In this document: positions 6,899 through 10,410 of the stretch, in pieces
Numbering within the stretch: the stretch's first letter is position 1
Layout of the letters: each line of letters opens with the position of its first letter
Origin: Acidobacteriota bacterium
Lineage (GTDB): Bacteria > Acidobacteriota > Vicinamibacteria > Vicinamibacterales > UBA2999
Direction of reading: 5' to 3'
DNA: 10,410 bases
Assembly: GCA_947465645.1 (NCBI GenBank)
Contig: CANIBQ010000133.1
Coordinates: forward strand, 1-10,410
Translations under genes and position numbers: made by a program
The notes under the pieces: model-generated
Told to the model about the DNA's origin: nothing
Database searches by the model: none
Seen by the model: the letters and a program-made list of their open reading frames with translations, nothing else

Positions 6899-8209
6899 GT
6901 GAACACTCTCCTGTCCGCCCCACCCGTGCGAGAACGCGGACTCGTCCGCGCCCTGGGTACCCGCCAACTGGCCGCCGCGGTCATCAACACGACCGTCGGC
7001 GCCGGCATCTTCGTCATTCCCGCTCTCGTCTCACGGGACCTGGGCGCCGCCGCGCCGCTCGCGTTCATCGTCTGCGCGGCCATCATGGGCCTGATCGTCA
7101 CCACGATTGCCGTCGCGGGCAGCCGCGTGGCGTCCACTGGCGGCATCTACGCGTATGTCGAGGTGGCCTTCGGACCGTACGTGGGCTTCCTCGCCGGCGT
7201 GCTGCAGTGGCTCAGCGGACTGCTGGCCGTCTCGGGCGTGGCGACGGCGATGATCGATCAGGCGGCCACGATGGCGCCGTGGCTCGTCGGCCCGGCACGA
7301 GTGGTGACGCTGGCCGCCATCTTCGCCATGCTTGCCGCGCTCAACGCCCGTGGTGTGCGCCAGGGCGCGAGGGCGATCGAGACGATGACCGTCGTCAAGA
7401 TGCTGCCCCTGCTGACGTTCGTCGGCGTCGGTGCGTTCTTCATCGATCCGCGCGCGCTGGCGTGGCCGGGCCTGCCCGCCGCCGATGTCGTGGGACGCAG
7501 CGCGCTGTTGCTCATCTTCGCTTTCTCTGGCGTCGAGGTGGCCATCGCCCCAAGCGGCGAAATACGGAACCCGGCGCGCACCGTGCCGCGCGCGCTCTTC
7601 GCGGCCCTCGCGATCACCACCGCCCTGTACATCGCCATCCAACTGGTCGCGCAAGGCGTGCTCGGCAGCGAGTTGTCGGATCGCGCGGCGGCGCCGCTGG
7701 CCGACGCCACGGCTCGCTTCCTCGGACCCGCGGCCGGCACGGTCATGCTTCTCGCCGCCGTCTGTTCGATGTTCGGTTATCTCAGCGGCGACATGCTGAG
7801 CAACCCCAGGAACGTCTACGCGCTGGCCCGCGACGGATTTCTCCCGGCCGTCCTCGCGCGCATCGATCCTCGGCGGCACACCCCGCGTCACGCAATCTGG
7901 ACACATGCGGCGCTGGCGACATTGTGTGCGAGCGCCAGCACCTTTCAGTCGCTGGCGATCATCGCCAACGTCGCGCTGCTGATCCTCTATTTATTGTGTT
8001 GTGGCGCGGCGGTGGAGCTGACGCGGCGCGGGGTGCAGGAAGACGGTGCGCCGTTTGCCTGGCCAGGCACGCGCGTAGCCCCGGTACTTGGGGCGCTGCT
8101 GATGATCTGGATTCTCTCCACGGCCGCGGCCACCGAGCTTGGCTTCACCGGGCTCGTATTGGGGCTGGCGACAGTCGCGTACATCGTGAGGAAGCGGGCC
8201 ATACAATAG
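6899..8209 (+). CDS. APC-superfamily amino-acid permease
   Basis: The 436-residue product has about twelve hydrophobic helices and the features of amino acid/polyamine/organocation (APC) permeases. The unwound first helix has NTTVGAGIFVIP (30-41) with GAGIF at 34-38. TM2-3 follow with ASTGGIYAYVEVAFGPYVGFLAG. TM6 has FAFSGVEVA (207-215), followed by the family's E-x-x-NP-x-R-x-x-PRAL (Glu221 to Leu). Substrate choice within the family cannot be predicted; amino acids or amines are expected. GTG at 6899 places the basic N-terminus directly before helix 1, and GGAA at 6893-6896 is a weak ribosome site very close to the start. It begins at the edge of the GAACC repeat block, so its leader may be structured. 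The small membrane protein gene follows after 5 nt. Confidence 0.93.
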   Translation: MNTLLSAPPVRERGLVRALGTRQLAAAVINTTVGAGIFVIPALVSRDLGAAAPLAFIVCAAIMGLIVTTIAVAGSRVASTGGIYAYVEVAFGPYVGFLAGVLQWLSGLLAVSGVATAMIDQAATMAPWLVGPARVVTLAAIFAMLAALNARGVRQGARAIETMTVVKMLPLLTFVGVGAFFIDPRALAWPGLPAADVVGRSALLLIFAFSGVEVAIAPSGEIRNPARTVPRALFAALAITTALYIAIQLVAQGVLGSELSDRAAAPLADATARFLGPAAGTVMLLAAVCSMFGYLSGDMLSNPRNVYALARDGFLPAVLARIDPRRHTPRHAIWTHAALATLCASASTFQSLAIIANVALLILYLLCCGAAVELTRRGVQEDGAPFAWPGTRVAPVLGALLMIWILSTAAATELGFTGLVLGLATVAYIVRKRAIQ

Positions 8210-8214
8210 GCGGC

Positions 8215-8676
8215 ATGTATACCTCTGCTCTCCTCCTGCATTCCTGGGTTCGCTGGATCGTCCTCATCGCGGGCATCCTGGCAGTCGCGCGGGCCGTCGC
8301 CGGCATGAGCGGCGGGAAGCCCTGGACCAGGGCCGACGACCGCGGCACGCTGCTCTTCACGATCGCCCTCGACATCCAGTTACTGATCGGGCTGGTCCTC
8401 TACGCCGGCCTCAGTCCGGTGACCCGCACGGCATTCGCCGACATGGCCGCAGCCATGCGCAATCCGGCGCTTCGCTTCTGGGTGGCCGAACACCTCGTCG
8501 GCATGATCGTGGCCCTCGCCCTGGCCCACGTCGGCCGCGTGGTGATCAAGAAAAGGGCGGAGGCGGGCGACAAGCATCGCCTCGCCGTGATGTTCATGGG
8601 CGTGGCAATGGTGGTGATGCTGCTGTCGCTGCCGTGGCCATGGGGCTCGATTCCCCGGCCGCTGTTCCGCTTCTAG
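8215..8676 (+). CDS. Small four-helix membrane protein, uncharacterised
   Basis: The 153-residue product has about four transmembrane helices (approximately 5-29, 44-66, 87-107 and 122-142) and no soluble domain. Similar proteins, beginning with LLLHSWVRW and containing PWTRADDR and FWVAEHLVGM, are familiar to me as conserved hypotheticals in Acidobacteriota and Bacteroidota; I know no assigned function. Histidines at 9, 93, 105 and 121 fall in or at the ends of helices, with Trp and Arg nearby, so a heme- or quinone-binding role is possible but unproven. ATG at 8215 starts 5 nt after the permease stop, which suggests co-transcription. AGGCGG lies too close to the ATG to be a good ribosome site, so translation may depend on coupling. 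Confidence 0.8.
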   Translation: MYTSALLLHSWVRWIVLIAGILAVARAVAGMSGGKPWTRADDRGTLLFTIALDIQLLIGLVLYAGLSPVTRTAFADMAAAMRNPALRFWVAEHLVGMIVALALAHVGRVVIKKRAEAGDKHRLAVMFMGVAMVVMLLSLPWPWGSIPRPLFRF

Positions 8677-8702
8677 GTACGACGGTCAGCCTCTCGGATC
8701 AC

Positions 8703-8781
8703 GGTCCGCCTAAAGGCGGACACTACGTACGAAAGGCGAAGACGAATTCGGGCGTACGTAGTGTCCGCCTTCAGGCGGACC
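8703..8781. repeat. REP-like palindrome pair 1 (GTCCGCCT stem)
   Basis: Unit 8703-8730 and unit 8754-8781 are inverted copies of each other over 28 bp with one mismatch, separated by 23 nt. Each carries its own hairpin, GTCCGCCT / AGGCGGAC with a 2-nt loop (AA in the first, TC in the second), plus an outer tail GTACGTAGT. The pair can thus form either two small hairpins or one long one, as in BIME arrangements of REP elements. A 14-bp exact copy of the unit's inner end recurs at 8787-8800. Confidence 0.88.
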
Positions 8782-8833
8782 CGTGACCTTCAGGCGGACC
8801 GCGATCAGCACGGGGCTAGAGCAGTTTCTATTC

Positions 8834-8913
8834 GTACGTAGTGTCCGGCTTTAGCCGGACCTTGTGGGCGTCGGCTTTTCACGACGGTCCGGCTAAAGCC
8901 GGACACTACGCAC
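8834..8913. repeat. REP-like palindrome pair 2 (GTCCGGCT stem)
   Basis: Unit 8834-8861 and unit 8886-8913 are inverted copies over 28 bp with one mismatch, 24 nt apart. The stem is GTCCGGCT / AGCCGGAC with a 2-nt loop. Compared with pair 1, the sixth stem position changes from C:G to G:C on both arms, so pairing is kept. The units read as VVSGFSRT in one direction and VRLKPDTT in the other. Confidence 0.9.
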
Positions 8914-8927
8914 AAATGGAAAACGGT

Positions 8928-9101
8928 CTAGGGCGCGACCAACATCGTGTCGTCGAACTTCACCAGCGTCGTGGCGTTGGGTTGCGCGCTGTAGTTGTCG
9001 GCGCCCACCGCGTAGCCGTATCCCATGTCGAGATGGCCGAGGCCGCCCTGCACAGAGGCCCGTGCGCTGTCGAGAATGGAACAGCTTAAAATGGCCCCCA
9101 T
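8928..9101 (-). pseudogene. Possible remnant of a minus-strand gene between repeats
   Basis: A 57-codon frame runs from ATG at 9101 to TAG at 8928-8930. The later part reads like ordinary coding sequence (GHLDMGYGYAVGADNYSAQP, then TTLVKFDDTMLVAP), with strong G/C at third positions. The first ~15 codons are less convincing (MGAILSCSILDS) and there is no Shine-Dalgarno. It is bounded on both sides by palindromic repeats, one of them truncated. The simplest reading is the C-terminal end of a secreted or beta-rich protein whose 5' part was lost. I do not recognise the family. A genuine small protein is a less likely alternative. Confidence 0.4.
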
Positions 9102-9109
9102 GAACCGGA

Positions 9110-9182
9110 TACGTAGTGTCCGGCTTCAGTGGAAAAAAAGTACGTAGAAAAGAAGTACGTAGTGTCCGGCTTCAGCCGGACC
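9110..9182 (+). repeat. Truncated plus full REP-like unit with TACGTAG micro-repeats
   Basis: 9110-9129 contains the tail and the first stem arm of the palindrome but lacks the second arm, so it cannot fold. A full unit with stem GTCCGGCT / AGCCGGAC and loop TC lies at 9155-9182, in the same orientation. Between them TACGTAG recurs at 9141-9147, next to an A-run (9133-9139), suggesting slippage or repeated failed insertion. The full unit ends one base before the stop codon of the minus-strand membrane protein gene (9184). Confidence 0.8.
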
Positions 9183-9183
9183 G

Positions 9184-9669
9184 TCACCAGTACGCGATCA
9201 GCCGCCCCGCCGCAATCGCTGTCACCCAGCAGGCGAGCGAGATGCCGCCCATCATCGCGAGCCGGCGCCGCTCGGCCCTCGAGAGGTCGCGAGTCTCGCG
9301 GGCCCGCCACGCCGGCGACCGCCGCAGCATGAGCACGTTGACGAGGCCGAGCGCGATGGCGGGGAATTTCATCAGCAGGTAGGGATTGCCGTCGTAGTCG
9401 GTGGCTGTGGTCGCCAGCAGACAGAGTCCGCTGATGGCTGCGAGCGTGAAGCCGATGACCGAGACCGGCGTGATCGCCTCGGCCACCGGCGCGAGCGGCA
9501 TCTGCCGCCACGCGCCAAGCAGCCGAAGATCGAGGACGAGAATCGAGCCGAACAACGTCGCGACGCCGAACACGTGCGTCACGTTGGTGAGCGCGTAGGC
9601 CCAGGGGCCTGCCTGCCGCATGAACTGGCCAAGCGCAGACGCCTCCATCCACAACAGGACGTCGTGCAC
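9184..9669 (-). CDS. DUF6644 family membrane protein
   Basis: The 161-residue product begins MHDVLLWMEASALGQFMRQ and has about four hydrophobic helices. The pattern of an early WMEAS...G..MRQ, then VTHVFGVATLFGSILVLDLRLLG (first helix with His32), a second helix with SGLCLL, then a helix around KFPAIALGLVNVL and a final ACWVTAIAAGRLIAYW, matches my memory of DUF6644. The function is unknown. I chose GTG at 9669 because GGAG (9675-9678) lies 5 nt before it and it gives the family N-terminus; a longer start near 9729 would run back into the upstream gene with atypical sequence. The gap to the DUF6152 gene is 28 nt, so the two probably share a transcript. The C-terminal end abuts a palindromic repeat. 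Confidence 0.82.
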   Translation of the reverse strand: MHDVLLWMEASALGQFMRQAGPWAYALTNVTHVFGVATLFGSILVLDLRLLGAWRQMPLAPVAEAITPVSVIGFTLAAISGLCLLATTATDYDGNPYLLMKFPAIALGLVNVLMLRRSPAWRARETRDLSRAERRRLAMMGGISLACWVTAIAAGRLIAYW

Positions 9670-9672
9670 GCT

Positions 9673-9678
9673 ATCTCC
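9673..9678 (-). promoter_or_regulatory. Shine-Dalgarno GGAGAT that decides the DUF6644 start
   Basis: On the minus strand GGAGAT precedes GTG 9669, with GGAG 5 nt from the start. It supports the 161-residue product over the longer in-frame extension that would overlap the DUF6152 gene. Confidence 0.7.
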
Positions 9679-9697
9679 GATTTGCCAGGAGTCTCGA

Positions 9698-10087
9698 TCA
9701 GTCGCGATCGGGATACACGTTGAACACACGGTTGTTCCACGTGACGCGCTCGGTCTTGATCTCGTACTTGGTGGCGGTCAGGTGACGATGCCCGTGCACC
9801 ATGACCTTGGCGCCCACCGGGATGATCCCTTCCTTCAGGCCCGCCGAAATCGTGCGCCCGCCCGGCGCCAGCACCACGTCCCACACCTGGCCGTCCGCGG
9901 CGGTGATCTTCATCGTCGCGTGAGGACCCGACGTGCTCACCGGCGTCTGCAGCGTGCCGGTCAGCTCGAACTCTTTATCCGAATATCCGCCCCATCCATG
10001 GTGGGCACTCACTGGACGCGGCGCGACGAGCGCCACGGCAACGAGGATTCCGGCAACGAGCATCGCAAGGTATGACTGCGTCTTCAT
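9698..10087 (-). CDS. DUF6152 family periplasmic protein
   Basis: The 129-residue product has a clear Sec signal peptide (MKTQSYLAMLVAGILVAVAL, cut near PVSA|HHGW at 28/29). The mature protein starts with the His-His-rich HHGWGGY typical of DUF6152. It then has a small all-beta domain with FELTGTLQTPV, PHATMKITAADGQVWDVVLAP and VMVHGHRH, which resembles an OB-like barrel. The role is unknown; the exposed histidines could bind a metal, which is inference. The start ATG at 10087 has a strong GGAGG at 10094-10098, 6 nt upstream. It is followed by the DUF6644 membrane gene, a pairing I recall as recurrent in Acidobacteriota. The G-run motif at 10112-10144 lies just upstream of its leader. Confidence 0.87.
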   Translation of the reverse strand: MKTQSYLAMLVAGILVAVALVAPRPVSAHHGWGGYSDKEFELTGTLQTPVSTSGPHATMKITAADGQVWDVVLAPGGRTISAGLKEGIIPVGAKVMVHGHRHLTATKYEIKTERVTWNNRVFNVYPDRD

Positions 10088-10093
10088 CTCGGA

Positions 10094-10098
10094 CCTCC
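10094..10098 (-). promoter_or_regulatory. Shine-Dalgarno GGAGG for the DUF6152 gene
   Basis: A consensus GGAGG on the minus strand, 6 nt before ATG 10087, confirms the start that also gives a complete signal peptide. Confidence 0.85.
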
Positions 10099-10111
10099 GT
10101 TTCGCCTCAGT

Positions 10112-10144
10112 GGGCTCTGGGCGTTGGGCTTTGGGGCTCTGGGG
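10112..10144 (+). repeat. Five-run G-quadruplex-type motif
   Basis: Five G-runs lie at 10112-10114, 10119-10121, 10126-10128, 10133-10136 and 10141-10144. Every spacer is exactly 4 nt (CTCT, CGTT, CTTT, CTCT). This fits the standard G3+N1-7 quadruplex pattern with one spare run. The G-rich strand is the template strand for the flanking minus-strand genes; the last run directly abuts the efp stop codon. Confidence 0.75.
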
Positions 10145-10410
10145 CTAGGCGCGGCCGGCGAACTCGCGGGTCTCGGTGTGAACCTTGACCCGCTCGCCCT
10201 CCTTCACGAACAACGGGACCCGGATCTCGAGTCCCGTCTCCAGCGTGGCCGCCTTGGTCACGCCGCCGCTCGCCGTGTCACCCCGAACAGCCGGTTCGGT
10301 GTGAGTGACAGTCAGCTCGACGTGCGGCGGGAACTGCAGGCCGATGGGACGGCCGTTGTACTTCTGGATCTGAACCATGACATTGTCGGCGAGAAGCTGA
10401 CGGTCAGCGC
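10145..10410 (-). CDS. efp: Elongation factor P, C-terminal part (start outside the window)
   Basis: The frame is open to the window edge and gives 87 residues ending at TAG (10145-10147). EF-P binds ribosomes stalled on consecutive prolines and promotes peptide-bond formation. The visible part covers the end of the second OB domain and the whole third OB domain. It reads LADNVMVQIQKYNGRPIGLQ, then PPHVELTVTHTEPAVRGDTA, KAATLETGLEIRVPLFVKEG and ERVKVHTETREF, which fit the EF-P signature region and C-terminus closely. The N-terminal domain with the modified tip residue is not in the window, so the modification type cannot be judged. The ATG inside NVMVQ is internal, not the start. Confidence 0.95.
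   Translation of the reverse strand, partial: ADRQLLADNVMVQIQKYNGRPIGLQFPPHVELTVTHTEPAVRGDTASGGVTKAATLETGLEIRVPLFVKEGERVKVHTETREFAGRA

Larger units (their letters stand above)
8677..9183. other. 507-nt convergent gap with REP-like palindromes and a gene fragment
   Basis: This gap lies between the 3' ends of a plus-strand and a minus-strand operon. It holds four full palindromic units arranged as two mirrored pairs, minus the last unpaired one: 8703-8730, 8754-8781, 8834-8861 and 8886-8913, then a full unit at 9155-9182. It also holds a half-unit copy (8787-8800), a truncated unit (9110-9129) and a short minus-strand open frame (8928-9101) that looks like a gene remnant. No intact gene, promoter or transposase is visible. 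Confidence 0.85.

Noticed and set aside
5784..6923. Minus-strand frame of 379 codons opposite the hydrolase
   Set aside because: It is antisense to a gene with a full catalytic triad, and its N-terminal repeats (RFEVRGSRFEV) are just translated GAACC repeats.
7207..8214. Second plus-strand frame over the APC permease, joined to the small membrane protein frame
   Set aside because: It is out of frame with the permease and Arg/Gly-rich; only the part from ATG 8215 is a plausible protein.
8841..9089. Plus-strand 82-codon frame starting inside a palindrome
   Set aside because: It starts with repeat-encoded MSGFSRT, has no ribosome site, and its remainder is antisense to the more protein-like fragment.
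8703..9182. CRISPR array
   Set aside because: The repeats alternate in orientation, are palindromic and irregularly spaced, and no cas gene is present.

Overview
This window looks like a chromosomal segment from a high-GC, Gram-negative bacterium, most likely an Acidobacteriota of the Vicinamibacteria type. That placement is inferred from gene content: a DUF5916 outer-membrane protein, a DUF6152/DUF6644 pair, and short palindromic repeats whose readthrough peptides are VRLKPDTT and VSGFSRT. It is not based on a phylogenetic marker. Ten protein-coding genes are supported, two of them cut by the window edges, plus one probable gene remnant. No tRNA, rRNA, CRISPR array, transposase or prophage gene was seen.

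Layout. 1-2123 (+): the 3' part of a DUF5916 / family-9 carbohydrate-binding-like protein with a probable outer-membrane barrel. Facing it, 3835 down to 2160 (-): a two-gene unit of a TauE/SafE-type permease followed 8 nt later by type I pantothenate kinase (coaA). A short divergent gap leads to 3936-5138 (+), a secreted histidine-rich protein of a conserved but uncharacterised outer-membrane family. 5139-5268 carries two GGGGTC-type palindromes. 5269-6728 (+) is a translationally coupled pair: a membrane-anchored protein of unknown function overlapping by ATGA with a Tat-exported dienelactone-hydrolase-like enzyme. 6729-6898 is filled with GGTTC/GAACC repeats that switch orientation in the middle. 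6899-8676 (+) holds an APC-superfamily amino-acid permease and a small four-helix membrane protein. The 507-nt convergent gap 8677-9183 holds several REP-like palindromes and one probable gene fragment. On the minus strand, 10410 down to 9184, come the 3' part of elongation factor P, a DUF6152 periplasmic protein and a DUF6644 membrane protein; a G-quadruplex-type motif lies between the first two.

The genes are mostly housekeeping (coaA, efp), transport (TSUP and APC permeases) and envelope proteins; I see no single pathway linking them. The strongest non-genic signal is the palindrome family at 8703-9182, where the stem shows a compensatory base-pair change between sub-families and units occur as mirrored pairs. 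The other notable structures are a 22-bp inverted repeat with tandem heptamers at 6731-6890 and five regularly spaced G-runs at 10112-10144. I found no convincing new defence, mobile or biosynthetic system.
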